A stretch of 64,000 nucleotides of DNA. Origin: a candidate division KSB1 bacterium (GTDB lineage: Bacteria; Zhuqueibacterota; Zhuqueibacteria; Thermofontimicrobiales; Thermofontimicrobiaceae). Positions 25,066 through 34,089 of this stretch are shown in pieces (the first letter of the stretch is position 1; each line of letters begins with the position of its first letter). The position numbers and the translations under genes were made by a program. The DNA lies in the NCBI GenBank assembly GCA_034506395.1, contig JAPDPQ010000010.1, positions 104,721-168,720 on the forward strand, written 5' to 3'. A model generated the notes under the pieces. It was not told where the DNA came from. It saw only the letters and a list, made by a program, of their open reading frames with translations, and did no database searches.

Positions 25066-26949
25066 TTATCTTAATAAAACCATTTTTCTGATTTCCTCAT
25101 AGGAACCAGCGCTCAATTTATAGAAATATATTCCACTTGGTATATTGTTAGCATCAAATTCAACACTGTAGCTTCCTGCCAGCTTTGATTCATTTACCAG
25201 TGATATTATTTCTTGTCCCAGCGGATTGTAAACTTTAAGAGTAACAAAACTCGGTCTTGCCAGAGAATAACGAATGATGGTTTTCGAATTAAATGGATTT
25301 GGATAATTTTGTTCTAAAGAGTAAGTTAATGGCTTATGGACGGCATTCAAAACGCCTGTCGCCACTTCGCTGGTTACGGTTTTGATAATGAATGGGATAT
25401 TGGGTAGAGAATCGTACATTGCAACGAACGTGCTTATCTCCGTTTCATTTATTTCTCTCAAGTGATCGACCAATTCCGGTTTGATCGATTGATGACAGAT
25501 TGCTGCTATGATTCGATAACTGGCGTTTGGTTCAATAACAATTTTATAAGTGATGATATCACTGCCCGTACCTTCTGAGTTATCGCTTTTATTAAAATCC
25601 GGGTCGTTGATCGCTTCTCCATAAATACCTGTGGAGTCATAACTCGCAGAGGAAGATGTAAATCCGACCGGAGGAATGCGATTGTCCTTCACGAATTCAG
25701 CCGCTCTCAGCAATGTGTGAGTAACCTGGTGTTCGACATCCGCAAATACCGCTTCATAAACCTGCACTTGATCGTCAGAAGTGATGATTTGATAGTGAGG
25801 CTCATAGCCTTTATCATAATCATTAATTCGACCGCTACCATCCCATTCTCCGGATTCGAACACGATTCCACTGCCCACCTTCTCGACTTGTAAATGCACC
25901 CACATCCTCCTTAACGGAATACCAGTCGGAAGCTTATGCCCGGCTAGATTTTTAATTGTTACTTTTGCCTCTAGAAAATCATCGATTATTGTGGTTGTAA
26001 GACTTAGATCAATAGATTTTTCTTGCAACATAAATTCAGTGCGAGCTTTCGTTGAATCAAAATGTTCTGGTTCTGCGGTGGCGCCAATTGCAGAAATATT
26101 GTCCTTGAAAATTTGTTGCATATAAGCATTGCCACCGACAAAGGTGTGGAGCCAGAATGGCGAACGATAGGGAAAGCTCCCCATTCCTGAAATTTTGATC
26201 GGGTCGTAGAGCTTTGGCATGTGGCAATCCTGACATTGGATATTTTGACTCGGATAACTGCTATTCTTCCATTCCAAATAGGGCGTTTGTTCGGGAAAAT
26301 ATCCCACGACCTTACCCTGGTAGTCCACCGTTGCTGTGAAAAGTGTATGGCAGGTAGCGCATAGCTCGGATTGGTTGACATGGGGACCATAGGCAGCCCT
26401 GTATCCGATAATCGCTGGCATCAAAGTAGTGTCCGAATTTGTATAAGGTCCGTACAAAATTTTATCTGATTTGATGATAAAATGTCCTGAATATGACGAA
26501 GCAGAACCCAAATTTTCAGGCGTAATTTGATGGCACAAAGTACAGCTTACGCCATCATTAGCCAGTGGATCATGGTTTAACTCTGCCAATGAGTAGCCAG
26601 TTTTCCCATCATAGATCGCTTGCGTGAAGCCCAGCGGCGCATGACATCGAAGGCACGTGGATTCGATGGTCTGCACGAATTGAGGGAGATTATGAATTTC
26701 TTCTAAAACCATCGCTTTCCAGATCGGATCCTTACTGGCATTCCCCATCATCGTGGAGCGCCAATAAGTTATAGGGGATATATCATTACCTTGCCAGGTC
26801 ATGGCGTTACCATTGCTTTTATGGCAAAGAATACAATTACCTGAGCCACTGAACAAGGTCGATTTTCCTGTTGGTAAAGGAATTTGAGAATACAGGGATG
26901 AAATAAAAGATAAAATATATATGATAAAAAAATAATGTATTAGTTTCAT
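25066..26949 (-). CDS. Pentahaem c-type cytochrome with Por (type IX) sorting tail
   Basis: A secreted multihaem cytochrome of 627 residues. A signal peptide (MKLIHYFFIIYILSFISSLYS) is followed by five CxxCH motifs: CILCH, CLRCH, CTLCH, CATCH and CQDCH, all within the first 260 residues. This arrangement resembles the cytochrome c554/NapC-related or perchlorate-type multihaem region. Residues 280-520 form a beta-rich domain. The last 80 residues are a Por secretion sorting domain: LEQNYPNPFNSKTIIRYS, VTLKVYNPLGQEI, SGIYFYKLSAG and a basic KMVLLR end. So it is probably exported through the outer membrane by the type IX system and placed on the cell surface, where it could pass electrons to or from external partners. 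Electron donor unknown. Confidence 0.9.
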   Translation of the reverse strand: MKLIHYFFIIYILSFISSLYSQIPLPTGKSTLFSGSGNCILCHKSNGNAMTWQGNDISPITYWRSTMMGNASKDPIWKAMVLEEIHNLPQFVQTIESTCLRCHAPLGFTQAIYDGKTGYSLAELNHDPLANDGVSCTLCHQITPENLGSASSYSGHFIIKSDKILYGPYTNSDTTLMPAIIGYRAAYGPHVNQSELCATCHTLFTATVDYQGKVVGYFPEQTPYLEWKNSSYPSQNIQCQDCHMPKLYDPIKISGMGSFPYRSPFWLHTFVGGNAYMQQIFKDNISAIGATAEPEHFDSTKARTEFMLQEKSIDLSLTTTIIDDFLEAKVTIKNLAGHKLPTGIPLRRMWVHLQVEKVGSGIVFESGEWDGSGRINDYDKGYEPHYQIITSDDQVQVYEAVFADVEHQVTHTLLRAAEFVKDNRIPPVGFTSSSASYDSTGIYGEAINDPDFNKSDNSEGTGSDIITYKIVIEPNASYRIIAAICHQSIKPELVDHLREINETEISTFVAMYDSLPNIPFIIKTVTSEVATGVLNAVHKPLTYSLEQNYPNPFNSKTIIRYSLARPSFVTLKVYNPLGQEIISLVNESKLAGSYSVEFDANNIPSGIYFYKLSAGSYEEIRKMVLLR

Positions 26950-27109
26950 TTTTTCCCCATTTCAAATTGAGACTTCATGATCTAAGACTTCTTATCAATT
27001 AAAAAATTTAACAGGATTTCTTTTTTAAAATATATCACGATTTTTTTCTTTTTCCAAAGCTTTTATTTCATTACCAGCAACAGCATTTAATATTTTCTTA
27101 AAATTGAAA

Positions 27110-27133
27110 AGGGCAACTGAGCATAGTTGCCCT
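27110..27133 (-). terminator. Intrinsic terminator downstream of the beta-propeller gene
   Basis: AGGGCAACT (27110-27118) and AGTTGCCCT (27125-27133) form a 9-bp stem with a six-base loop. The flanking sequence is T-rich on both strands (TTTTTT on plus, TTTTCAATTTT on minus), so it can end the minus-strand transcript of the gene at 27325. Confidence 0.75.
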
Positions 27134-27169
27134 CTTTTTTAATAGACTTTTGCAAAATTAATTCCTACG

Positions 27170-27275
27170 GTCATTCCGAACCGATCCGCTAACTGGTGGA
27201 GGAGAGAGGAATCTGAATTTCTCCTTGAATCAATAGATTAACAAGATTCCTCTCCGCCAACTGGATCTGAATGAC
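27170..27275. repeat. Degenerate dispersed GTCATTCCGA repeat
   Basis: Starts with GTCATTCCGAACCGATCCGC and ends with TCCGCCAACTGGATCTGAATGAC; GAGGAATCT and AGATTCCTC form the inner inverted arms. Same family as the copies in the trp operon and elsewhere. Confidence 0.6.
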
Positions 27276-27324
27276 ATGATTTTCTATTTTGCAGAAATCC
27301 AGATGAATATTTATGTTTTTGATC

Positions 27325-28590
27325 TTATTTTTGAATTAACATCTTCTTTGTCACGGCAAAATTTCCAGCTTTTAATTGATAGAAGTAGATGCCACTCGCC
27401 AACCCGTTTGCATCAAACTCCACCGAATGGACTCCGCTACTTTGTTCTTCGCTCATAAGGTTGGCGACTTCTTTGCCAAGCATATCGAAAACCTTAAGCG
27501 ATACGAAGCTGCTCGACGGAATCGTGTAACGAATGACTGTCGTTGGATTAAATGGATTCGGATAATTCTGTGATAGCTCGAATCCAGTTGGTAACGAGTG
27601 CTCGTTTGTGGGAACGTCTGTTGTAGTGATAGGGATATCGGTTACTTTTAGAATATTATCGTCCGCAAACGTGGTGATAAATAGTTCTCCTGAAGAATTA
27701 AATACCATTCCGGTGGGCCGATTCAATCCATAGAGCAGCGTATCGATTACGCCATTATGAACTTTTAAGAGGGCACCCAGATTGTTTAGCCATGGCGGGC
27801 CAAAATGCGCATGTTGTAATACGACAAGCTGACTATCACGGGGATCGATTGCCACATCAACAATTGCCGTAAAGCCACTTTGATATGATATTATATTGCC
27901 TGAAAGATCAACCTGGTAAAGGCGTGCCGCACCAATGGGGATCGGCAGTCCGGTTAAAGTACCCACAATAAATTTATCGCCTGTAAAAACGATGCCAGTG
28001 GGAACCGCTTCCGATTGTCCAATGGGACTAAAGTTCGTAAAATTTCTAAGTACACCTGTAATACGATCACGGACAAAAACTTTATTAGCAGCTGCATCCA
28101 CGATGTACCAATCATCACCTGGACCCAGTTCTATTCGATATGGATTTGAACCAGCGCCAAGGCTACCGATACGGATTCTAGACTGAATCGCTGCTCTGGT
28201 CAATGGAGGATCGCCAGGTTTAAAACCTCTGGGATCGACGATCAAAACAGTATTGGACAGAGAATCGTCGCCTGAGCCTTGTAAAATCAGCAATTTCCCA
28301 TCAATATCAAAGAAAACATCCTCAGCACCGATCGGCTCAAAGCCGGGAGTTCCTGAAGGCAAACCGGTCAAAAAAGGATAAACCTGCCCGTTTGGCGTTA
28401 CAATGGATATCCGACTGTCATTTTTGCCAGTCCCTTGTTCGGCTACCCATAAGTTTCCTGAAGCATCCAAGGTGATTCCTATCGGATTAACAAGTCCCGT
28501 AGCAAATACTTCAACCTTAGGTGTTTGTCCATAAACGGACGATAGCTGAAGTATTGCTAAAATTAAAATGATAGAAATGTGTGTCTTCAT
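27325..28590 (-). CDS. ScyD/ScyE-like beta-propeller protein with Por sorting tail
   Basis: A secreted protein of 421 residues. After a signal peptide (MKTHISIILILAILQLSSVYG) it shows six-bladed NHL/SMP-30-like propeller repeats: LVNPIGITLDASGNLWVAEQGT, VFFDIDGKLLIL, AVPTGIVFTGDKFIVG and RPTGMVFNSSGELFIT. This pattern matches the ScyD/ScyE family, whose function is poorly known. The C-terminal 85 residues are a Por sorting domain (LSQNYPNPFNPTTVIRYT, SLKVFDMLGKEV, GIYFYQLKAG), so it is probably surface-bound through the type IX system. It lies upstream of the cytochrome gene on the same strand, but a terminator separates them. Confidence 0.88.
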   Translation of the reverse strand: MKTHISIILILAILQLSSVYGQTPKVEVFATGLVNPIGITLDASGNLWVAEQGTGKNDSRISIVTPNGQVYPFLTGLPSGTPGFEPIGAEDVFFDIDGKLLILQGSGDDSLSNTVLIVDPRGFKPGDPPLTRAAIQSRIRIGSLGAGSNPYRIELGPGDDWYIVDAAANKVFVRDRITGVLRNFTNFSPIGQSEAVPTGIVFTGDKFIVGTLTGLPIPIGAARLYQVDLSGNIISYQSGFTAIVDVAIDPRDSQLVVLQHAHFGPPWLNNLGALLKVHNGVIDTLLYGLNRPTGMVFNSSGELFITTFADDNILKVTDIPITTTDVPTNEHSLPTGFELSQNYPNPFNPTTVIRYTIPSSSFVSLKVFDMLGKEVANLMSEEQSSGVHSVEFDANGLASGIYFYQLKAGNFAVTKKMLIQK

Positions 28591-28765
28591 ATTGCCTCTT
28601 TCGTATTTAAAATAGTTAGACTTATTACTTGAACACAGCCATTAAAATTTGCCAATTTTATTAAATTATTTTTATAATTGCTTGAATAAACCTGCTATTG
28701 TTTTTAATAAACTGGTTATTTTAGATAGAAAAGAAGCTCAAGCAGCGGGTGAGTAGCTAAGAAGC

Positions 28766-28920
28766 TATTTAGTGCCTGTCCGGAAATTATCAATTTTTTA
28801 TTAAAGCAGTCATTCCGAACGAAGTGAGGAATCTGACTTTTCATGAAAATATTGGACTTGCAGATTTCTCCCTGCAGTCGAAATGACACTAAAAAATCAA
28901 TTCGGACCGACTCTATTTAG
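28766..28920. mobile_element. MITE-like element, copy 1 (155 bp)
   Basis: The ends are imperfect 18-bp terminal inverted repeats: CTATTTAGTGCCTGTCCG on the left and, read inward from the right, CTAAATAGAGTCGGTCCG. The body contains GTCATTCCGAACGAAGTGAG and AGTCGAAATGAC arms. The whole element matches the reverse complement of 33934-34089 nearly base for base, including length and both ends. No transposase is inside, so it would depend on one elsewhere. The right end runs into the AraC gene and provides its stop codon. Confidence 0.72.
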
Positions 28921-29737
28921 CAACACTTCTCAACTTATTGCAGGCGTCACAATAAGACGAGCAGAAGCAGAACTGGAACGTTTCTTTATTTTGGGCAATC
29001 TCAGAGGGTTTTATCCCATTCATCTCGACAAATGTTCTGGTGAAATGGGCTGAATCGGCAAAGCCAGCCTCATAAGCAGCTTCGGTAAGGGACTTGCCAC
29101 CAATGAATGCAATCGTCGCTGTCATAATCCTTTGGTAACGGATGTATTGTCTCAAAGGCAAGCCCAATTGTTCCTTAAAAAGATGCAAAAATCGATCTTC
29201 AGAAAGATACACGCTTTGGGCAAGGTTATGGGCAGAGATTGGCGTTGAAAGATTTCGCTGAATCCAGTTGATCACCGATTGAATGCGTTCGTCAATTGGT
29301 CCTCGATATCCTTTTACGCCAGTGAGATCATCAATCATTTCTTCAACGATACGAAACGCTCGAGGACAGGTGTATTGGTGATCATAGCACTGCTGAAATT
29401 TATGTTTGTAAATTGTGAAGTCTAAATGGTCGAGATATTGAACGGTTGATCCTCTTAAGATATATTTCTGCAAATTCTTCCCACGAGTTCTTTCAGGAAC
29501 AATAGATAAAGAAACCAGCAGACTCTGCAAATTTTTCAACTGATGGGGAATATGCGTATCGATAAGCACAGCTTTTGTTTCTCGCCAGTCGGCATTATCA
29601 ATTTTAATAGAAAAGTTTTGATCCAGAGATAGTATGATTTGAATGGCGCCGTGGCGGTGCAATTTATTTTCAATGAGTGGTCCAATGATGAGCATTCTGC
29701 CAAGGCAGAAGAAATAAAGTGAGGTTTGAGATTTCAT
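28913..29737 (-). CDS. AraC-family transcriptional regulator
   Basis: A 274-residue regulator. The N-terminal 170 residues look like a degenerate cupin-type sensing domain (residues 20-60 MLIIGPLIENKLHRHGAIQI, a short DUF-like sensor). The C-terminal AraC domain has two helix-turn-helix units: HNLAQSVYLSEDRFLHLFKEQ and SLTEAAYEAGFADSAHFTRTF. After the DNA-binding domain comes an unusual Cys-rich tail (FQFCFCSSYCDACNKL), which might bind metal or respond to redox. The stop codon (28913-28915) lies inside the terminal inverted repeat of a MITE-like element, so the natural C-terminus may have been altered. Target genes unknown. Confidence 0.88.
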   Translation of the reverse strand: MKSQTSLYFFCLGRMLIIGPLIENKLHRHGAIQIILSLDQNFSIKIDNADWRETKAVLIDTHIPHQLKNLQSLLVSLSIVPERTRGKNLQKYILRGSTVQYLDHLDFTIYKHKFQQCYDHQYTCPRAFRIVEEMIDDLTGVKGYRGPIDERIQSVINWIQRNLSTPISAHNLAQSVYLSEDRFLHLFKEQLGLPLRQYIRYQRIMTATIAFIGGKSLTEAAYEAGFADSAHFTRTFVEMNGIKPSEIAQNKETFQFCFCSSYCDACNKLRSVAK

Positions 29738-29887
29738 TTTAAAAATCCTATGCTATGACTGCCATCTTGTGACTTTTAAACCAGATTCAACTGTCAAAAT
29801 TTTGAGCCAAAATAAATATGGGCTTGGTTCCCCTGTTTTGAGAAACAAAGCTGTATTGCTGAATATTTAGGCGACTTGCTAGACGTG

Positions 29888-30412
29888 CTATTTATCCATA
29901 ACCCTTGCTTTCAGTTCCTCGGCAATTGCCGCTGCCCAGTTCGAGATCGCCTCCCAATCCCGAAAATCCCCAATCGGCGCTTTCACTTTTTTGATCATCC
30001 ATTTGTCGAGCCAGCTCAATTTGTCGATATCCGTAGCGCCATGAAAAATGGCGATATCTTTGGGATGAATGCGGTCAGCTATCGGCTGCAGTGATGTGGG
30101 GAAGCGCCAGCCCTTCATCAATTCTTCGATATTGCCCTTGTCGGTAGGTCCACTGGAAAATAGCCATACCAGCTTGTTTGCCAAAACTTTTTCATTCGAC
30201 TTTAAAAATTTCGCCGCTGCTTTGCGCCAGCGGCCGATGTAAACCGCACTGCCCAGGATCACTGCCCTGTAGGCATCGAGATTTTTGACACGATCCGCAG
30301 GCAAAACATCCGTGGCAAAGCCCGCCCGACCAAGCACCTGGCCGATTTTTTCGGCAATGCCTGCCGTCGCCCCATATTTGGTGGCGTAGGCTACTAATAC
30401 TTTATCATTCAT
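29888..30412 (-). CDS. Flavodoxin-domain protein (HemG/flavodoxin_5 type)
   Basis: A 174-residue protein with the flavodoxin fold. VLVAYATKYGATAGIAEKIG holds the FMN phosphate loop (T-K-Y-G-A-T); YRAVILGSAVYIGRWRKAAAKFL and VWLFSSGPTD are the second and third FMN-contact strands. The pattern matches flavodoxin_5 proteins such as menaquinone-dependent protoporphyrinogen oxidase HemG, though a role in haem synthesis is not implied. A GGAGG-like ribosome site precedes the ATG. It stands alone between the AraC and phosphoesterase genes. Confidence 0.88.
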   Translation of the reverse strand: MNDKVLVAYATKYGATAGIAEKIGQVLGRAGFATDVLPADRVKNLDAYRAVILGSAVYIGRWRKAAAKFLKSNEKVLANKLVWLFSSGPTDKGNIEELMKGWRFPTSLQPIADRIHPKDIAIFHGATDIDKLSWLDKWMIKKVKAPIGDFRDWEAISNWAAAIAEELKARVMDK

Positions 30413-30613
30413 TTTACCTCCACAACCGTAATTGTTTACCCATCCTGATCGATTACGATCACGGGCAATTTAGCAGATCATCCCATCAATATCAAGCTTT
30501 ATTTTGGGCTATTTTGATTGCAGGGTGAGACCAATGCCTAACAAAAAAAATATCTCGCAGCAAAAGGATGTTGGTTTGGCATGCAAATGTCGACGCAGGA
30601 TCATTAGCTTAAT

Positions 30614-31534
30614 TTATGCCATAATAGGCATTAGCTCGGGAATGAACAGATGTTCTTTTTGCGGCAATCCTGCAATTGCCTGGGTTTCGGTTAAGATTTC
30701 ATTCGGCCTAACGGTCACAAAATTGATCCTGAGCTGGCCATTGCCGTTCTTTTCAATGGCGCCGCCCGAATTCAAAAACCTCACTCCCTTGTAAAAATAT
30801 TCATGCGAATCATGCTCATGACCATGGAGCACCAGGTCGACATGATACTTAGCCAGCAGCCTGGCCACTTGATTCCGATTCTTGAGCTTGTTACCATACG
30901 TTTCCAGATTTCGCAATAGCGTGTTCTTGAACAAGGAACACCGATAGGATACTTTGCGGAAATGATGGTGGACGATCGCTATTTTGGTCTTGTTCTGAAA
31001 TTCTCCTTTCTGGAAGATCTGCCGTAGATGGTCCAATTGATTTTTATCGACCATCCCCTTGGAAGCAAATAGGTTTTTCCATTTCGAATAGGGATGGATC
31101 GAATTGAGGCCGATAAAAACCACATCGCCGACTTTTTTGGCGAACGGATAGGGTTCATGGGAGGCAGGGAAATAGGTATTTTCAAAGGTCTCAAAGAAAT
31201 AATTCTTGAACTCGATCAGCCGTTTGTGATAATCCACGGCTTCACATTGCTGGGGAAAGGTTAACACGTCCTCGGCAAAATAGACCCCGCCGAAAATATC
31301 GTGATTGCCGATCACCAGCGTGGCCCTGGAGGAGTCCAGCAACTGGAACTCCTCCAATACATTGCGAAAGGCGATAAAGTCCTCATGCCTTGCCAGGTGG
31401 ACGATGTCGCCTGAAAACACGAAGTGATCGGTGTTCTGCTGCAAAGCGTAATCGATCAGCCTTCGAGTTTTCTCGAGATTTTTCGGTCGAGATTTCTGGC
31501 AGATGTGCAAATCAGATAAGTGTGCAATTCTCAT
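30614..31534 (-). CDS. Calcineurin-like metallophosphoesterase
   Basis: A cytoplasmic two-metal phosphoesterase of about 306 residues. All five motifs are visible: DLH (MRIAHLSDLHI), GDIVH, GNHDIFGG, HHHFRK and HGHEHD. The substrate cannot be told; relatives act on cyclic nucleotides or on UDP-sugar/lipid precursors. The start at 31534 puts the first metal motif right after the initiator, as in homologues; the longer frame to 31561 has no ribosome site. It lies 40 bases after the NeuB-type gene on the same strand and may be the last gene of the sugar operon. Confidence 0.88.
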   Translation of the reverse strand: MRIAHLSDLHICQKSRPKNLEKTRRLIDYALQQNTDHFVFSGDIVHLARHEDFIAFRNVLEEFQLLDSSRATLVIGNHDIFGGVYFAEDVLTFPQQCEAVDYHKRLIEFKNYFFETFENTYFPASHEPYPFAKKVGDVVFIGLNSIHPYSKWKNLFASKGMVDKNQLDHLRQIFQKGEFQNKTKIAIVHHHFRKVSYRCSLFKNTLLRNLETYGNKLKNRNQVARLLAKYHVDLVLHGHEHDSHEYFYKGVRFLNSGGAIEKNGNGQLRINFVTVRPNEILTETQAIAGLPQKEHLFIPELMPIMA

Positions 31535-31573
31535 CGAATTTTTTGCTCCATGTTTGTCCATACACTGTGAGCG

Positions 31574-32473
31574 TTAGATGTACTCATATTCAGAGCGAAT
31601 GCACCGCAATTTTTTCATCACTTGCAGTTCGCTTTCGTAGACCCGCTTCACGCCATCTCCCAATGCCTTCTCAATATCCCGAATATTTCGCACCAGGCGA
31701 TGCATCCCCATGATTTCCACCGAAGCCGCCTGATCCGTTCCCCACATCGCTCGATCCAGCGTAATATGCCGTTCCACGAACGTCGCTCCCAGGGTGACTG
31801 CCGCCCAAGTGGTTGCCAGCCCCACTTCATGTCCCGAATAGCCGATGGGGACGCTGGGGTAGCGCTGCTTGAGCGTGGTGATCATGCGCAGATTCAGCTC
31901 TTCGTTTTTGCAGGGATAGGCCGAAGTCGAATGGGCCAGCAGCAGATTATTCATCCCAATGGTGCGGATCGCCGTCTCGATCTCTTTCATGGTGGACATG
32001 CCAGTCGAAAGCATGACTGGTTTGCCCGTGGCTCGCATCCGTTTCAAAAGTTCGAGATCGGTGAGGCTGGCTGAGGACGCTTTGTGCAGGGGCGGATTGA
32101 ATTGTTCGATGAAATCGACGGATTCGATATCCCAGCACGAGGCGAACCAGTCGATGCCCCGTTCGTTACAATAGCGGGCGATCTCGGCGTACTCATCGGC
32201 GTCGAACTCCATCCGATGCCGATATTCGATATAGGTCATGCGGCCCCAGGGAGTGTCTCGCTCGATGTACCATTGATCCTCGGGCACGCATTTTTCTGGT
32301 GTGCGCTTTTGGAATTTCACCGCATCGCAGCCAGCAAATATCGTCCCATCGATCATCTTTTTGGCAATTTCCAGTGAACCGTTGTGGTTGATCCCGATCT
32401 CTGCAATGATATATACGGGTTCCCCGTCACCCACCAGACGATCACCGATTTTCACTTTTTTGGAATTGCGCAT
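31574..32473 (-). CDS. neuB: Nonulosonate (NeuB-family) synthase, no SAF domain
   Basis: Condenses phosphoenolpyruvate with a six-carbon sugar (ManNAc, ManNAc-6-P, mannose-6-P or a diacetamido sugar) to make a nine-carbon acid. Family motifs: IAEIGINHNGSLEIAKKMI, DAVKFQKRTPE, KASSASLTDLELL, MLSTGMSTMKEIE, HSTSAYPCKNEELNL, GYSGHEVG and FVERHITLDRAMWGTDQ. At 299 residues it lacks the C-terminal SAF/antifreeze-like domain that completes most NeuB proteins, which is unusual and may mean altered oligomers. AGGAG precedes the ATG. The neighbouring HAD phosphatase suggests a phosphorylated route (product 9-phosphate). Exact sugar unknown. Confidence 0.9.
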   Translation of the reverse strand: MRNSKKVKIGDRLVGDGEPVYIIAEIGINHNGSLEIAKKMIDGTIFAGCDAVKFQKRTPEKCVPEDQWYIERDTPWGRMTYIEYRHRMEFDADEYAEIARYCNERGIDWFASCWDIESVDFIEQFNPPLHKASSASLTDLELLKRMRATGKPVMLSTGMSTMKEIETAIRTIGMNNLLLAHSTSAYPCKNEELNLRMITTLKQRYPSVPIGYSGHEVGLATTWAAVTLGATFVERHITLDRAMWGTDQAASVEIMGMHRLVRNIRDIEKALGDGVKRVYESELQVMKKLRCIRSEYEYI

Positions 32474-32581
32474 AAATTCTCCTCATGAGTTGCTTTTTTT
32501 CTTTAACATCGTTCCTAAAGCTTCAAGCTTTAGAAACGATTGATTCACCTTGCGAAAGTTCAATACCTCCGAATGGGTTAG

Positions 32582-33103
32582 TTAGTCTGAATTCTTCGCT
32601 TCGATGATGAACTCCGCAAACTCCCGAAAGGCGCCATGACCTCCTTTGGCTTCACAAACGTAATCGGCCACTCTTTCTGCAAATACCATCGCATCCGCAG
32701 GACAGGCAGATAGGCCCACCCGCTTCATCACGTCCACGTCATTGGTATCATCGCCAATGTAGGCGATTTCATCCGCTGTCAAATTTTTTCGATCCATGAT
32801 CTCTTTCAAAACCGCGAATTTGTCTATGGCCCCAGGATGGTATTCGATGATCGACAGCTTTTCCGCCCGCTTCTTCACCGATGCCGAAAATTCACCTGTC
32901 ACAATCCCGACTTCGACCCCGGCCAGGCTGCGTAATCGAGCTACGCCCATGCCATCTCGCATGTTGAATCGCTTCAGCTCTTCGCCTCGATCCGAGTAAT
33001 AGACCCCGCCATCGGTGAGCACGCCATCGCTATCGGTGAGCAATAACTTGATCCGCTTGGCCTTTTGTTTGAGCTGATCAAGCGTTGTGTCTTTGGCTAC
33101 CAT
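32582..33103 (-). CDS. KdsC-like HAD phosphatase (nonulosonate 9-phosphatase candidate)
   Basis: A small HAD hydrolase of about 173 residues in the KDO-8-phosphatase/KDN-9-phosphatase group (C0 type, no cap). LLLTDSDGVLTDGGVYYSD holds the nucleophile Asp pair; GIVTGEFSASVKKRAEKL motif II; IAYIGDDTNDVDVMKRVGLSACPADA motif III/IV. Next to a NeuB synthase and with a cytidylyltransferase nearby, removal of the 9-phosphate from the sugar acid is the most likely task, as known for the KDN trio of Bacteroides. The ATG at 33103 has GGAGG nine bases upstream and overlaps the SDR stop; the GTG at 33112 is an alternative. Confidence 0.88.
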   Translation of the reverse strand: MVAKDTTLDQLKQKAKRIKLLLTDSDGVLTDGGVYYSDRGEELKRFNMRDGMGVARLRSLAGVEVGIVTGEFSASVKKRAEKLSIIEYHPGAIDKFAVLKEIMDRKNLTADEIAYIGDDTNDVDVMKRVGLSACPADAMVFAERVADYVCEAKGGHGAFREFAEFIIEAKNSD

Positions 33104-33900
33104 GCGGTCCACCCTCCATCCACGACCAGATTGGCGCCCGTCATATACTCCGAGGCATCGCTGGCCAGAAACACGATGGCGCCTTTGTAATCCGTCGGCT
33201 TTGCCATGCGCCCCAACGGTGTTTTCTTCGAGTAGTTCGATACAAAGTAATCGTCTTGGCCATTTTCCACCCCACCTGGCGACAGCACATTGACCCTGAC
33301 ACCTGAATTGCCCCAGTAAGCGGCCAAAAATTTGGTGAAGGCAATCACCGCCCCTTTGGTCGTCGGGTATGCGGGGGATTTGAAAAACAATTGCTCGCCC
33401 TTCGGATTGCGGTAGATGGATTGATCGGGCGCTACGATCCCATAAGTGGAGGCTAAATTGATAATGCTACCTTTGCCTTGCTTCGCCATCTGGCTGCCAA
33501 TGATTTGTGAGCAGAGAAAAACGCCCGTCACATTCACCTCCAGCGATTTCTGCCACATATCGAGCGGATAGTTTTCAAATTTGGATTTTTCCGCTGCCAG
33601 AGCTGGCGTTTCAAACTTATCGTTGATAGCCGCATTATTCACCAGCACATCCACATGACCGAATTCGGCCATCGCTTGATTCAGCAGCGAATGAATCGAA
33701 CCTGAATGGGTGACATCCAGAAAAATGCCGAGCGAGCGGGTGGGCAATTGTTCGGCAAATAAGTTGCATTGATCCTCATTGAGGTCCGCAACGATGACAT
33801 GTGCGCCTGCCTCGGCCAGTGCCTGGCAATGATGCTTACCCAATAATCCCATGGCGCCCGTTACTACAGCGACTTTATTGTCCAATCGAAATAGATCCAT
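33097..33900 (-). CDS. SDR-family oxidoreductase of the nonulosonate cluster
   Basis: A classical short-chain dehydrogenase of 267 residues with NAD(P)-binding VAVVTGAMGLLGKHHC (TGxxxGxG with L in place of one residue), NNAA, catalytic Ser in INLASTYG and YxxxK in YPTTKGAV. The C-terminus MTGANLVVDGGW is typical. SDRs like this (PtmA type) recur in legionaminate/pseudaminate clusters, where their reaction is not well defined. It overlaps the HAD gene by seven bases, so the two are coupled. Confidence 0.88.
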   Translation of the reverse strand: MDLFRLDNKVAVVTGAMGLLGKHHCQALAEAGAHVIVADLNEDQCNLFAEQLPTRSLGIFLDVTHSGSIHSLLNQAMAEFGHVDVLVNNAAINDKFETPALAAEKSKFENYPLDMWQKSLEVNVTGVFLCSQIIGSQMAKQGKGSIINLASTYGIVAPDQSIYRNPKGEQLFFKSPAYPTTKGAVIAFTKFLAAYWGNSGVRVNVLSPGGVENGQDDYFVSNYSKKTPLGRMAKPTDYKGAIVFLASDASEYMTGANLVVDGGWTAW

Positions 33901-33933
33901 TTTTCATTCCTAAATTTCATTTTAAAATTACTA

Positions 33934-34089
33934 CTACTTAGAGTCTGTCCGATACAATGATTTTCTGTCATTTCGACCGAAGGGAGAAATCTCTAAGTCC
34001 GATATTTTCGTGAAAATTCAGATTCCTCACTTCGTTCGGAATGACTTCTTTTGAGAAAGATTGATAATTTTCGGACCGACTGTATTTAG
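33934..34089. mobile_element. MITE-like element, copy 2 (156 bp)
   Basis: Inverted relative to copy 1 (28766-28920). Left end CTACTTAGAGTCTGTCCG and right end, read inward, CTAAATACAGTCGGTCCG are the 18-bp terminal inverted repeats. The body GTCATTTCGACCGAAGGGAG...CTCACTTCGTTCGGAATGAC matches copy 1 in reverse. It lies in non-coding DNA just upstream of the SDR gene start and may influence its expression. Confidence 0.72.

Larger units (their letters stand above)
26950..27324. other. Intergenic region with terminator and dispersed repeat
   Basis: Contains the terminator at 27110-27133 and a degenerate copy of the GTCATTCCGA repeat at 27170-27275. No coding region is supported here. Confidence 0.5.
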
